Positions 17,636-26,819 of a stretch of 64,000 bases of DNA are shown one piece after another (within the stretch, counting starts at the first letter, position 1; each line of letters starts with the position of its first letter). The notes under the pieces were generated by a model, which was not told where the DNA came from, did not search any database, and saw nothing but the letters and a program-made list of their open reading frames with translations. The stretch is taken from NCBI RefSeq assembly GCF_021032705.1, contig NZ_JAHVXI010000002.1, forward strand, positions 1 through 64,000, in the 5' to 3' direction. The position numbers and the translations under genes were made by a program. The stretch is from Psychroserpens luteolus. Lineage in GTDB: Bacteria > Bacteroidota > Bacteroidia > Flavobacteriales > Flavobacteriaceae.

Positions 17636-19213
17636 ATGAAACATATTTACTTACTATTAGTTCTACTGGCATATACATATGCAGCAAACGCACAATATAC
17701 AGTTATTCCAGATGCTAACTTTGAAACTGCTTTAGCCCCCTATGATGATATTCCAGGTGACGGCCAAGTACCGACCAGTAATATAAATACATTAACATTC
17801 TTGAGTGTTGAAAATAACAATATAAGTAGTCTCAATGGGATTCAAGATTTTACGGCTCTAGAACAGCTAAGATGTAATGATAATAATCTTATGACTCTAG
17901 ATTTAAGTCAGAATTTAAACCTTCAAAGATTACGCTGTTATAGTAATCCGCTAGTTAATTTGGATCTGTCTAATAATCTTCAACTATTTGAATTAAGAAG
18001 TTATGCTTGTCCTTCACTTACGAGTTTAAATATTGCCAATGGAAATAATAGTAACATCAATCATCTTAACATCTCTTCTAATACAAATTTAACATGCGTA
18101 GAAGTAGATAACCCAACTATAGCAGATGATTGGAACAATAATATAAACTTACCAGGAACATACTCGGCAGGATCTAGTGTTGTTTATTGTGTTTTAGACG
18201 TAAACGAAACTTATGTGCCAGATGATGCTTTTGAAGCGTATTTAGAATCCAACAGTTTAGGTAATGGAATTGCTAATGACAATAGAGTTGATAAGAGTTT
18301 AATAAGTACAGTAACTTCAATTAACCTAGGAAACCTGGGCATTATAGATGCCATTGGTATCAACGAGTTTGTCGCTTTAGAAACCTTGCAGGTTAATGAT
18401 AATAACCTAGAGGTCATTTATTTAGACAATTTAATCAATTTAGTTACGTTTAGAGCAACTCGCAATAACTTAGTTACGTTAGATTTAAGTAATAGTACAA
18501 GTCTTGAGGTTCTTATTGTAGATTCAAATAATCTGTCTACACTTTTATTAAATTCAACCGTATTAATATATTATCAAATCGCTGGGAATAACTTTTCATC
18601 CATAGATTTAACTAATTTTCCATTATTAGAAAGACTCTTTTGCGGTGGAAATAATATATTAAACTTGGATGTTAATAGTAATCCAGAATTAATTACAATA
18701 GAATGTCAGAATAATGATATTGAAAGTCTTGATGTATCAAACAATCCAGATTTAGTTAGCTTATTAGCTTTCAATAATGCGTTAACCTCTTTAGATGTTA
18801 AGAATGGGAATAATGGTATCATGACTACTTTTAGAGCCGATAACAATACTAATTTATCGTGTGTAGAAGTTGACAATGAAGTAGCAGCTACAAATGGTTT
18901 AGGGAATTATTCAAGTTGGATGAAAGATGCTGGTACTGTATATTCTGAAGATTGTGCTGCTACGTTAGGTACAAACACCTTTGAGTTAAATACTATTTCT
19001 GTATATCCCAATCCAGTTGTAGATATTTTGAATATCAATGCAACTAATAATGAATTAAAAAGATTAGATATATTAGATATTAATGGTCGACTAGTGATTA
19101 CAAAATATAACAGCTTTGAAAACGTAGATATGCATCAATTGAATGCAGGTGTATACTTTATGAGGCTATACAACAAGAGTGCTACTAAGACACTTAAACT
19201 TATTAAGCAATAG
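17636..19213 (+). CDS. T9SS-exported leucine-rich repeat protein
   Basis: This 525-aa protein has a signal peptide (YLLLVLLAYTYAANAQ). Two blocks of Bacteroidota-type short leucine-rich repeats follow, with units near 21 residues such as ALEQLRCNDNNLMTLDLSQN and PELITIECQNNDIESLDVSN. Each block is capped by a matching module (LTCVEVDNPTIADDW and LSCVEVDNEVAATNG), so an internal duplication of roughly 200 residues is visible. A type A sorting domain ends the protein (VYPNPVVDILNIN to LKLIKQ). Such repeats usually form a binding surface for proteins or glycans. It probably shares a transcript with the T9SS gene 34 bp upstream, and a hairpin terminator follows. Confidence 0.87.
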   Translation: MKHIYLLLVLLAYTYAANAQYTVIPDANFETALAPYDDIPGDGQVPTSNINTLTFLSVENNNISSLNGIQDFTALEQLRCNDNNLMTLDLSQNLNLQRLRCYSNPLVNLDLSNNLQLFELRSYACPSLTSLNIANGNNSNINHLNISSNTNLTCVEVDNPTIADDWNNNINLPGTYSAGSSVVYCVLDVNETYVPDDAFEAYLESNSLGNGIANDNRVDKSLISTVTSINLGNLGIIDAIGINEFVALETLQVNDNNLEVIYLDNLINLVTFRATRNNLVTLDLSNSTSLEVLIVDSNNLSTLLLNSTVLIYYQIAGNNFSSIDLTNFPLLERLFCGGNNILNLDVNSNPELITIECQNNDIESLDVSNNPDLVSLLAFNNALTSLDVKNGNNGIMTTFRADNNTNLSCVEVDNEVAATNGLGNYSSWMKDAGTVYSEDCAATLGTNTFELNTISVYPNPVVDILNINATNNELKRLDILDINGRLVITKYNSFENVDMHQLNAGVYFMRLYNKSATKTLKLIKQ

Positions 19214-19285
19214 TATGTTGTAATAGTTAATAAGTTTATTTTTAAGATTATATAGAGGCTTTATGTGCTACAAACTTAAATAAAG

Positions 19286-19317
19286 AACCCTTTACAAGTT
19301 GCAAAGGGTTTTTTTAT
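19286..19317 (+). terminator. Intrinsic terminator after the LRR gene
   Basis: AACCCTTT (19286-19293) pairs with AAAGGGTT (19303-19310) across a 9-nt loop, followed by a T-run. It lies between convergent genes. Confidence 0.8.
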
Positions 19318-19334
19318 GTATTTCAAAACGACTA

Positions 19335-19862
19335 CTACTTAGGAGGTGTAATCGTAAAGCCTTGACTTTCTAGAATGTTTAGCATGTCGTAAAAATAGCG
19401 TATGAAAACAATTTTACCATTATCGATAAGCGAAACCGTGTGATACGGAATTGCAATTGTTTTCCCCGTTTTTTTGTCGGTTACAGTATTTGTTCCCCAG
19501 GATAATAGCCATTCGCCTTCGTTCCAGTTATTTTCAACTTTAACAGGCAAATATAAATCACCACTTATAGAATGTTTGAATTGGTTTGTACTTTGGGTAA
19601 AATAAGTCTTGTGCTGTTCTACATTTAAAGAATCTAGACCACCACCAAGTCCATATATCATGGCTTTTTCATGAAGTTGAGCATTCATTTTGTCAACGTT
19701 TCCTTCTTGTAGTGCATCTGTGTAATTTCGAATAAGCTTATTAGCTATTTCAGCATTTTCAAATTCTAAAGTAACCTTTGGTTTAGTGTCTTGAGCATAA
19801 GTGTATATTGGAAATAATAAGGCTACTGTAAATAGAGCTGCTATATTTTTTAAAGATCTCAT
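19335..19862 (-). CDS. Secreted NTF2/SnoaL-like protein
   Basis: This 175-aa protein has a signal peptide (KNIAALFTVALLFPIYTYAQ). Its mature part resembles the NTF2-like/SnoaL-like fold: an N-terminal helix with YTDALQEGNVDKMNAQL, a segment HEKAMIYGLGGG, and later strands WLLSWGTNTVTD and IPYHTVSLIDNGKIVFIRYFYD. Proteins of this fold act as ketosteroid isomerase-like enzymes or as ligand-binding domains, so no activity can be assigned. It lies 17 bp downstream of another secreted gene on the same strand and probably shares its transcript. Confidence 0.78.
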   Translation of the reverse strand: MRSLKNIAALFTVALLFPIYTYAQDTKPKVTLEFENAEIANKLIRNYTDALQEGNVDKMNAQLHEKAMIYGLGGGLDSLNVEQHKTYFTQSTNQFKHSISGDLYLPVKVENNWNEGEWLLSWGTNTVTDKKTGKTIAIPYHTVSLIDNGKIVFIRYFYDMLNILESQGFTITPPK

Positions 19863-19879
19863 AATTGAATTGTTTTGGA

Positions 19880-20635
19880 TTAATTAGAAGGATTATAACT
19901 CAGGTCAGGTCTAATATCACCTTCAACTTGATCATACTTTGAGGTAAGTTTAATTACATTAAAGAATGTATCTCCTTTGTCATCACCAAAAAGTTCATCA
20001 TTTTCTTTGCCTCCTAAAGCTATTGCGACATCGTCTTTACCTGCAATAGATACCATGTAGTAACTCTCAGCACTTCCAAAACCACTGTGATAAATATCAT
20101 AACCATTTTTGATACCTTTAGATTTAAACAGTTCTTTTACTTTGGTCATTGCTTCTTTCATAGCTTTGGCATTTTTTGGCGGATAATATAAAAAGTGATA
20201 CTCTCTATGATTTTTGCCTTCAACACTATAGCCCTCAGGGTTATAAGAAAGTTCAGGGCTATAATGCACAATAGCATTACTGTGCGAATCATAGCATTGA
20301 TCCATAGCCTCAAATAACTTTCCTGCAGCATCTCCCATTTTTTCAAAAAGCGGTTCCATTGGGTTTTTATCTAAGTCTGCCATCTTTTCAATAGGAGAAA
20401 CATAGACATAGCGACCATCCTCAACACTTATGGTCGTCCAATTCACACCTTTGATATCGTGTTTCTCACAATTGTCTTTGAGACTTTTGGCGGCTTGTTC
20501 GTATTGGGGGATTTTTTCAAATTTCACATTGTCTGTATGAACTACAAACATGGTAGGCGCATCTTGTGAATGCGAAAAATTGACTGCAAATACTACAGAA
20601 ATTAGGATAACTAGTCCTCTTTTTAAAGTTTTCAT
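19880..20635 (-). CDS. Secreted protein of unknown function, possibly dimeric alpha/beta-barrel fold
   Basis: This 251-aa protein has a signal peptide (RGLVILISVVFAVNFSHSQ). The mature part seems to be two similar halves: residues about 28-140 and 145-251 each have a strand, a long helix rich in lysine and aspartate, and a closing phrase, HYSPELSYNPEGY in the first and DIRPDLSYNP in the second. This pattern resembles ferredoxin-like alpha/beta-barrel domains, but I cannot name the family. It is first of a two-gene unit with the SnoaL-like gene. Confidence 0.72.
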   Translation of the reverse strand: MKTLKRGLVILISVVFAVNFSHSQDAPTMFVVHTDNVKFEKIPQYEQAAKSLKDNCEKHDIKGVNWTTISVEDGRYVYVSPIEKMADLDKNPMEPLFEKMGDAAGKLFEAMDQCYDSHSNAIVHYSPELSYNPEGYSVEGKNHREYHFLYYPPKNAKAMKEAMTKVKELFKSKGIKNGYDIYHSGFGSAESYYMVSIAGKDDVAIALGGKENDELFGDDKGDTFFNVIKLTSKYDQVEGDIRPDLSYNPSN

Positions 20636-20868
20636 AATTAATTGATTTAAGTTAATATGTTGAATGCTTAATAGCCATTAATTAATCATAACACGGCAGT
20701 TTAACTGTAAATCGGGAGGACAATAAAGTAAGTAGGAAATCGAGTCTTAGCTCAGAAGTGAGGTATATAATATAGTTAAAAAATATTATTAGGATTTGTA
20801 CTACAAAGAAATGTAAGAATGCACTTATATACTAGAGAAGAATTACTTAAATATAAAAACAGGTAGAT

Positions 20869-21402
20869 TTACTCGAAAAAACTAAACATGTTGCCTCCAT
20901 AGCTTTTTGAGTGTGAGTAATGCTCTAGGTGTGATAAATCGGTATGTTTTGAATGCTCAACTATCAATAAACCATCGTCTTCTAACAGGTCATTTTGAAA
21001 AACTAACTGCGGGATATTTGCAAATGCTTCAATTGGAAAATTGTAAGGAGGATCGGCAAAAATAATTGTGTTTTGTTGCTGACTTTTTTCTAAAAATTTG
21101 AAGACATCACTTTTAATTGTAGAAATATTCATTTCGAAACTTTCTGCAGTCTCATTGATGAATTTGATACAACCATAATTCTCATCAACGGCTGTAATGC
21201 GCTCTGTTCCTCGAGACGCAAATTCGTAGCTAATGTTTCCTGTTCCAGCAAACAAATCCAATACAGATATCTCATCAAAATAAAACTGATTATTCAAGAT
21301 GTTGAACAACGATTCTTTTGCCATATCTGTTGTAGGTCTTACAGGCAGCTTTTTGGGAGCAGTTATTCGACGTCCTTTATATTGACCAGATATAATTCGC
21401 AT
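20869..21402 (-). CDS. rsmD: 16S rRNA (guanine(966)-N2)-methyltransferase
   Basis: This 177-aa protein opens with MRIISGQYKGRRITAPK and RPTTDMAKESLFNIL, both typical of RsmD. The SAM-binding motif is VLDLFAGTGNISYEFASRG, and the N-methyltransferase catalytic motif IV is ADPPYNF. The enzyme methylates G966 of 16S rRNA in assembled 30S particles, using SAM. The start overlaps the DUF3822 stop by one base, so the two are translationally coupled, an association seen across Bacteroidota. The protein is slightly shorter than E. coli RsmD (198 aa) but has all core motifs. Confidence 0.94.
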   Translation of the reverse strand: MRIISGQYKGRRITAPKKLPVRPTTDMAKESLFNILNNQFYFDEISVLDLFAGTGNISYEFASRGTERITAVDENYGCIKFINETAESFEMNISTIKSDVFKFLEKSQQQNTIIFADPPYNFPIEAFANIPQLVFQNDLLEDDGLLIVEHSKHTDLSHLEHYSHSKSYGGNMFSFFE

Positions 21403-22208
21403 TAGCTAAAACTATTTAGAATGATTAGATTGTTATGATCAGAGCCAGACTCAATATTTACACCATTTATATAGTTATGATGTGGTTTCAAAAAGTCTAC
21501 GAATCTAATATACTTATACACTATATTATAATAATCATCACCATTTTCAATCTGACCAGATATCACTGTTTTTAACGTTTCTGGGTTGAGTTTAAGCTGC
21601 TCAATACTAAATAAAATATAATAAATAAAGTCTTCTTTGGTATGGTACTCAAACGTGTTGTAAAACCCTAACTTCCCATCTTTAATGTAAATGATTTCAA
21701 AAGTAGAAGGGTTTACATTGATATGCATCTTTTCTTCATTTGATTCGGCGATTTGAAGTAAAGTTTCTATAAGTATCGTAGAAGAATGCTTATAAATGAA
21801 GCTTCCAAATGTATCAAAAATATAATTATTGATATTTACTAAAGGCACATAAATATTAACGCTCTTATTGGTTGGTAAACGATCAAAACTTATGAAATCT
21901 GTTTGTAATATTTTGGCATTAAATTTCAGATAGTCTGCTAAGTTCTTTTCATCAAATATAGCTTCTGGCACAAGGCAGGATAGTTCATTTTGATAGATGC
22001 AAGTTATAGAATCAAAAGCTTGTTCAAAATCGGAGTTGGATTCTATAATGACTTTTAGATCGTTAAGAAGCTCAAAAGGTGTAGCCTTTTTTTCTAAATG
22101 AACATGTTTTAATAACTCAATAGTATTAGTTGAACGATTTAGAATGCAAAAAGAAAGTCCACTCAAACGAATTTGAATGGACAGTGCTTTTATACTAATT
22201 TGTTTCAA
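21402..22208 (-). CDS. DUF3822 family protein
   Basis: This 268-aa protein has the features of the Bacteroidota family DUF3822, which is nearly always found beside rsmD. Strand-rich segments such as IRLSGLSFCILN and FEIIYIKDGKLGFYNTFEY suggest an actin-like ATPase fold without clear catalytic motifs. No signal peptide or membrane segment is present, so it is cytoplasmic. It overlaps rsmD by one base downstream and follows the membrane protein gene by one base upstream. Biological role unknown; the neighbourhood suggests a link to ribosome maturation, but this is inference. Confidence 0.82.
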   Translation of the reverse strand: MKQISIKALSIQIRLSGLSFCILNRSTNTIELLKHVHLEKKATPFELLNDLKVIIESNSDFEQAFDSITCIYQNELSCLVPEAIFDEKNLADYLKFNAKILQTDFISFDRLPTNKSVNIYVPLVNINNYIFDTFGSFIYKHSSTILIETLLQIAESNEEKMHINVNPSTFEIIYIKDGKLGFYNTFEYHTKEDFIYYILFSIEQLKLNPETLKTVISGQIENGDDYYNIVYKYIRFVDFLKPHHNYINGVNIESGSDHNNLIILNSFS

Positions 22209-22209
22209 T

Positions 22210-22953
22210 TTACTCTTTTTTGGTTATGAGGTTTTTAGGCCAATTCCCTTTGGTAACATCTTCCTGCATAGACCCTACTTTTAATTTTGGTCCTCTTACG
22301 CCATCAACAGACATTACTTCTTTTTCTTTTTCTACTAGATTTTTTTCTTGGTCATGTAAAATAACATCTTTTGATACAGATGCCTCAAAAATCGCAATAC
22401 CAGAATCATCAAGTTTTCCTGCTTCAAGCTTAAACTTAGCGCCATCAGGTCCAACACCTTCAGGAAGATTCATCATGGTCTTATAGCGAGGATCATCACC
22501 AAAAAGAGAATCTCTAACTGATACAAAATCTAATGTATCAATAATTACGATATCTCTAGTTGTTTCTACACCACCAAAACGACGCGTTAATTCTTCATCT
22601 ATAATAGTTGAATCTCGTCTTTGCGTAATTGTAAATTTGGCAGTATCAATAAACCTAATTAAATCATCAAAGTTTCCAGCAAAATTTTTATTCACTGTTC
22701 GATGTGCTAACTGTGCATCTCTAATATCAATTAATTTTGCAATAACTGATCTATAACGCTCATCTTTGAGTTTGTTAAACTTAATTTCGCCGTACACCGA
22801 CATGAAAGTAAGATACCCTAAAAAGACGATCAACGCCCAAAGAACTATATTTAATATAGGTTTTAATTTTTTGGGTACAAATTTATCGATTAACCAAACG
22901 ATACCAATTGTAAGTAAAATAAGGCCTACAACTACAAGAATTACTTTTAACAT
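22210..22953 (-). CDS. Membrane protein of unknown function
   Basis: This 247-aa protein has two N-terminal transmembrane helices (KVILVVVGLILLTIGIVWLI, residues 3-22, and ILNIVLWALIVFLGYLTFMS, residues 33-52). A soluble domain of about 190 residues follows, rich in charged residues and probably periplasmic or cytoplasmic depending on orientation. The segment AKLIDIRDAQLAHRTVNKNF and later ITQRRDSTIIDEE are the most distinctive. I recognise it as a protein commonly found next to DUF3822 and rsmD in Flavobacteriia, but not its function. It is first in the three-gene unit. Confidence 0.78.
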   Translation of the reverse strand: MLKVILVVVGLILLTIGIVWLIDKFVPKKLKPILNIVLWALIVFLGYLTFMSVYGEIKFNKLKDERYRSVIAKLIDIRDAQLAHRTVNKNFAGNFDDLIRFIDTAKFTITQRRDSTIIDEELTRRFGGVETTRDIVIIDTLDFVSVRDSLFGDDPRYKTMMNLPEGVGPDGAKFKLEAGKLDDSGIAIFEASVSKDVILHDQEKNLVEKEKEVMSVDGVRGPKLKVGSMQEDVTKGNWPKNLITKKE

Positions 22954-23157
22954 AGTTAGTTTTTTTATATTGTTTTTAGGAGTTACGCAAATCTACAATT
23001 TTTTTTTGTTCGTTAAAATATTGTAGAGAAAATTCAATTAAAGGTGAAAGATATAAAATTACTTTCATATTATATAACAAATTTTGCCATGTAATCCCAT
23101 AAAATTATTATGTTTTAAATCATATCTTGCGTTTTTATTTGGATTTCAATTACATAG

Positions 23158-24585
23158 ATGACTGCATCAGATTTTTATAAATTACTCATTCACAAGTTTC
23201 CTTTCGAGCCTACTATGAAACAAACAGTAGCGTTAGAGCAATTATCACAATTTGTTTTTGATAATTCTCCCAATGCTTTATATCTTTTAAAAGGATTTGC
23301 TGGAACTGGGAAAACGAGTATTATTGGTGCTTTAGTTTCCAATTTATGGGAAACAAAGAAAAGTGCAGTTTTAATGGCTCCAACTGGTAGAGCAGCAAAA
23401 GTAATCTCTAATTATTCAAAAAAAGAGGCATTCACCATTCATAAAAAAATATACTTCCCAAAGAAAGATAGAGGAGGAGGTGTGAAATTTGTTATGCAGC
23501 CTAACAAGCATCGAAATACAATCTTTATTGTTGACGAAGCTTCAATGATTCCTGATACACCTGCAGATTCTAAAAACTTTGAGAGCACATCATTGCTAGA
23601 TGACCTTATTCAATATGTGTATTCTGGACATAAGTGTAAACTCTTATTGATAGGAGATAAAGCACAATTGCCTCCAGTAAAATCAGATCTTTCACCAGCA
23701 TTAAATCAAGATAAACTCGATTTAAATTATAACAAAAGAGTAACTTCTATTGAATTGGATGAAGTAGTTAGACAAAACCAAGATTCAGGAATCTTAAATA
23801 ACGCCACACGTATCAGAGAGGTTTTAGAAAACGAGTTTTACGAGTCTTTTAAGTTTGATCTTAATGGATTTACCGATATTGTTAGGTTAATTGACGGACA
23901 CGAAATCATGGATGCCATAAATGATTCTTATAGTGAGCATGGCCATGAGGATACTGCTATTATTGTGAGAAGCAATAAGCGTGCTAATCTTTACAATCAG
24001 CAAATTAGAAATAGAATTTTGTTTAACGAAAATGAATTGACTGTTGGTGATTTTTTAATGGTTGTTAAAAATAATTACTTTTGGATTAAACCGACTACCG
24101 AAGCTGGGTTTATAGCTAATGGTGACATCATTCAAGTTTTAGAGATCTTCTCAATTACCACACTTTATGATTTTAGATTTGCTGAAGTCAAAGTACAAAT
24201 GGTCGACTACCCAAAAATGCGTCCGTTTGAAACCGTTTTGCTTTTAGATACCATTGAAGCCGAAACACCATCACTCACTTATGAAGATAGTAATAGATTG
24301 TACCAAGAAGTTCAAAAAGATTATGAAGATGAAACTTCAAACTATAAGAAATTTTTAAAGATAAAAGGCAATAAGCACTTTAATGCCTTACAGGTTAAGT
24401 TCTCGTATGCGATTACCTGTCATAAATCTCAAGGAGGACAATGGCACACTATTTTTGTAGAGCAACCCTATTTGCCAAACGGTATTGATAGGGATTATAT
24501 GAGATGGTTGTATACTGCTGTGACTAGAGCTAAAGAGAAACTCTATCTCATTGGTTTTAAAGATGAATTTTTTGAAGAGGCATAG
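23158..24585 (+). CDS. SF1 DNA helicase of the RecD/Dda type
   Basis: This 475-aa protein has all SF1 helicase motifs: Walker A GFAGTGKTS (near residue 45), motif Ia LMAPTGRAAKV, Walker B FIVDEASMIPD, motif III LLIGDKAQLPPV, motif V HKSQGGQW and motif VI YTAVTRAKEKLYL. Length and the absence of extra nuclease domains resemble short RecD-like and phage Dda-like helicases, which unwind DNA 5' to 3'. No RecB/RecC partners are in the window. It stands alone with 134 bp before kdsB. A role in repair or recombination is likely, but which pathway cannot be told. Confidence 0.9.
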   Translation: MTASDFYKLLIHKFPFEPTMKQTVALEQLSQFVFDNSPNALYLLKGFAGTGKTSIIGALVSNLWETKKSAVLMAPTGRAAKVISNYSKKEAFTIHKKIYFPKKDRGGGVKFVMQPNKHRNTIFIVDEASMIPDTPADSKNFESTSLLDDLIQYVYSGHKCKLLLIGDKAQLPPVKSDLSPALNQDKLDLNYNKRVTSIELDEVVRQNQDSGILNNATRIREVLENEFYESFKFDLNGFTDIVRLIDGHEIMDAINDSYSEHGHEDTAIIVRSNKRANLYNQQIRNRILFNENELTVGDFLMVVKNNYFWIKPTTEAGFIANGDIIQVLEIFSITTLYDFRFAEVKVQMVDYPKMRPFETVLLLDTIEAETPSLTYEDSNRLYQEVQKDYEDETSNYKKFLKIKGNKHFNALQVKFSYAITCHKSQGGQWHTIFVEQPYLPNGIDRDYMRWLYTAVTRAKEKLYLIGFKDEFFEEA

Positions 24586-24689
24586 AAATTTCAATATTGT
24601 TAAGACATAGTTTATCACGAGCTTACGAGAAACTTGTTTTAGTTTGTAAAAAGATTAAAAGAAGTAGGACCAAAATCACATAAAAGTTT

Positions 24690-24697
24690 TATTTTTG
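24690..24697 (+). promoter_or_regulatory. Predicted -7 element before kdsB
   Basis: TATTTTTG matches TAnnTTTG exactly and lies 22 bp before the kdsB ATG; the -33 region has no clear TTG. Confidence 0.4.
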
Positions 24698-24719
24698 ATA
24701 TTCAACCTATTTCGGTCAA

Positions 24720-25451
24720 ATGAAGATAATATCTATGATACCTGCACGCTATAGTGCATCTCGATTTCCAGGAAAACTTATGCAAAATCTTGCAGGGAAG
24801 ACAGTTATTTTAAGAACTTATGAGGCCACTGTTGCTACAGATTTATTTGATGATGTTTATGTGGTTACAGATAGCGAAACTATTTATGATGAGATCGTTA
24901 ATAACGGAGGAAAGGCCATCATGAGCCAAAAAGAACACGAATCTGGTAGTGATCGTATTGCCGAAGCTGTAGAGAATTTAGATGTTGATATTGTCGTAAA
25001 TGTGCAAGGAGATGAACCTTTTACTGAGCGTGAAAGTTTAGAGAAAGTGCTTGGCGTATTTAAAGATGATCACCAAAAAGAAATTGATTTAGCATCACTT
25101 ATGGTTGAAATTCATGATTGGGATGAAATTAATAATCCTAACACAGTTAAAGTCATCGTCGATCAAAATAATTTTGCGCTTTACTTTTCAAGAAGCCCTA
25201 TTCCTTTTCCGAGAGATAAGGAAGCGGGAGCTCGCTATTTCAAGCATAAAGGGATTTATGCATTTCGAAAAGATGCCTTATTGGACTTCTATACATTACC
25301 AATGCAATTTATAGAAGCTACTGAAAAGATTGAATGTATTAGATATTTAGAGTATGGTAAGCGCATCAAAATGGTTGAGACCACAGTTGAAGGCGTAGAA
25401 ATAGATACGCCTGAAGATTTAGAACGTGCAAAAAAACTTTGGAAAAATTGA
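24720..25451 (+). CDS. kdsB: CMP-Kdo (3-deoxy-manno-octulosonate) cytidylyltransferase
   Basis: This 243-aa protein begins [19 protein letters not shown], the CTP-binding signature of KdsB, and contains [17 protein letters not shown] and [10 protein letters not shown], all family hallmarks. KdsB joins CMP to Kdo before transfer to lipid A. A kdnB homologue lies three genes downstream in the same orientation. In Shewanella a KdsB in such a setting prefers 8-amino-Kdo, so the substrate here could be Kdo or 8-amino-Kdo. The stop TGA overlaps a TTG start of the next gene. Confidence 0.96.
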   Translation: MKIISMIPARYSASRFPGKLMQNLAGKTVILRTYEATVATDLFDDVYVVTDSETIYDEIVNNGGKAIMSQKEHESGSDRIAEAVENLDVDIVVNVQGDEPFTERESLEKVLGVFKDDHQKEIDLASLMVEIHDWDEINNPNTVKVIVDQNNFALYFSRSPIPFPRDKEAGARYFKHKGIYAFRKDALLDFYTLPMQFIEATEKIECIRYLEYGKRIKMVETTVEGVEIDTPEDLERAKKLWKN

Positions 25452-26152
25452 ACGTAGAATACCAACATATTAAAGTCATCGGATTTGACGCAGACGATAC
25501 ATTATGGGTAAATGAAACCTATTTTCGTGATGCCGAATTAGAATTTGCAAAACTCATGGCGCCTTATGAAACAGCTAACAAAATTGATCAAGAACTGTTT
25601 AAAAAGGAAATGGACAACTTATCATTATATGGATATGGTGTTAAAGGCTTTGTATTGTCAATGGTAGAATCTGCGATTGAGTTATCTAACGGTTCAGTGT
25701 CAAATGATACTATAGAAAAAATATTAGCTATTGGTAAGGATATGTTAAACAAACCAGTAGAGTTATTGGATGGTGTCGAAGAGACGTTAAAAAATCTGTC
25801 TCTAGACTATCGATTAATCCTAGTTACAAAAGGTGATTTGCTCGATCAAGAACGTAAACTTGAAAAATCAAATTTGAGTTCTTATTTTCACCATATTGAA
25901 GTATTGAGTGATAAAAAAGAAATCAATTATTCAAAATTGCTGAATCATTTGGATATAAACCCTTCAGAATTCTTGATGGTAGGTAATTCATTGAAATCGG
26001 ATATTTTACCACTCGTAAACTTAAAAGCAAAAGCTGTTCATGTGCCTTTTCATACCACTTGGTTACATGAACAAGTAAACGATCAAGATACAAAGCAGAA
26101 AGACTACAAAACAATATCTAGTTTATCAGATTTAAAAACCATTTTAAATTAA
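25448..26152 (+). CDS. HAD superfamily phosphatase (YjjG-like)
   Basis: This 234-aa protein has the HAD motifs: motif [11 protein letters not shown] (nucleophile Asp), motif II LVTKGD, and motif III/IV with a lysine and [12 protein letters not shown] cap domain lies at residues about 25-110. No ATG opens the frame. I chose TTG at 25448 because TTGA overlaps the kdsB stop, the classic coupled start-stop; TTG at 25439 is the alternative. The fold acts on small phosphate esters such as sugar or nucleotide phosphates. It is not KdsC, which is shorter and capless, although the location in a Kdo cluster is suggestive. Confidence 0.85.
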   Translation: MNVEYQHIKVIGFDADDTLWVNETYFRDAELEFAKLMAPYETANKIDQELFKKEMDNLSLYGYGVKGFVLSMVESAIELSNGSVSNDTIEKILAIGKDMLNKPVELLDGVEETLKNLSLDYRLILVTKGDLLDQERKLEKSNLSSYFHHIEVLSDKKEINYSKLLNHLDINPSEFLMVGNSLKSDILPLVNLKAKAVHVPFHTTWLHEQVNDQDTKQKDYKTISSLSDLKTILN

Positions 26153-26772
26153 TGAAAATTATAGATCTAGATACTTGGAAACGCCAAGCACATTATGAAC
26201 ATTTTAGTAGGTTCAAGGATCCATATTTTGGTGTCATAATTCCTTTTGATGTAAGTCAAGCCTATCGGTTTTCTAAATCAAATCGAATATCTTTCTTCGG
26301 AAAATATTTGCATGATTGTATGAAAGCGATAAATGATGTTGACGAGTTAAAACTTAGGATTGAAAACGATGATATTGTTCAGTACGATATAATTAATGCA
26401 TCTGCTACGATTATGAGAACCAATAAAACCTTTGGATGCTCATATATTGAGTTTGATAATAAATTAGAAGATTTTTTAATCAATTTAGATAAAGAGAAAA
26501 AAAGAATAGAGCATTCAAATGAGTTATTTCCAGAGCGAAATGATTTGTCCTGTGTACATTGTTCTGCATTGCCTTGGGTGAATTTTTCAGGACATAAAGA
26601 ACCTGTGTCTGGTGCAATGGAGTCTGTTCCTAAATTAGCCTTTAGTAAAATTGAGAATCAACAGGACGGAAAACTTATGATGAACGTATCTATACATGTA
26701 AATCACGCTTTAGTAGATGGTTATCATGTTGGATTATTTTCTGAAAAATTCCAACATTATTTAAATAAGTAA
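26152..26772 (+). CDS. Chloramphenicol acetyltransferase-like acyltransferase
   Basis: This 206-aa protein matches the trimeric CatA family in length and layout. The catalytic histidine is in NHALVDGYHVG (H-x-x-x-D-G signature), and the upstream SALPWVNFSGHKEP corresponds to the family substrate-pocket segment. The family transfers acetyl from acetyl-CoA to an alcohol. True resistance CATs and chromosomal housekeeping homologues look alike, and the position between a HAD phosphatase and kdnB argues for a sugar or envelope substrate rather than an antibiotic. The ATG overlaps the previous stop by one base, so it is coupled to that gene. Resistance is not established. Confidence 0.85.
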   Translation: MKIIDLDTWKRQAHYEHFSRFKDPYFGVIIPFDVSQAYRFSKSNRISFFGKYLHDCMKAINDVDELKLRIENDDIVQYDIINASATIMRTNKTFGCSYIEFDNKLEDFLINLDKEKKRIEHSNELFPERNDLSCVHCSALPWVNFSGHKEPVSGAMESVPKLAFSKIENQQDGKLMMNVSIHVNHALVDGYHVGLFSEKFQHYLNK

Positions 26773-26793
26773 AGATAAATCCAACTATGTTTT

Positions 26794-26801
26794 TATTTTT
26801 G
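26794..26801 (+). promoter_or_regulatory. Predicted -7 element before kdnB
   Basis: TATTTTTG matches TAnnTTTG exactly and ends 18 bp before the kdnB ATG, so kdnB and the acyltransferase gene after it may have their own start of transcription. No -33 TTG is visible. Confidence 0.35.
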
Positions 26802-26819
26802 TTATACGAAGACGAATAA

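Noticed and set aside
20636-20868. 230-bp gap after rsmD as a hidden gene or RNA
   Set aside because: No frame, RNA signature or strong hairpin; CAGTTTAACTG near 20697 is too short to support an operator.
25448-26152. HAD protein as KdsC (Kdo-8-phosphate phosphatase)
   Set aside because: KdsC is capless and about 170 aa; this protein has a cap domain and YjjG-like layout.
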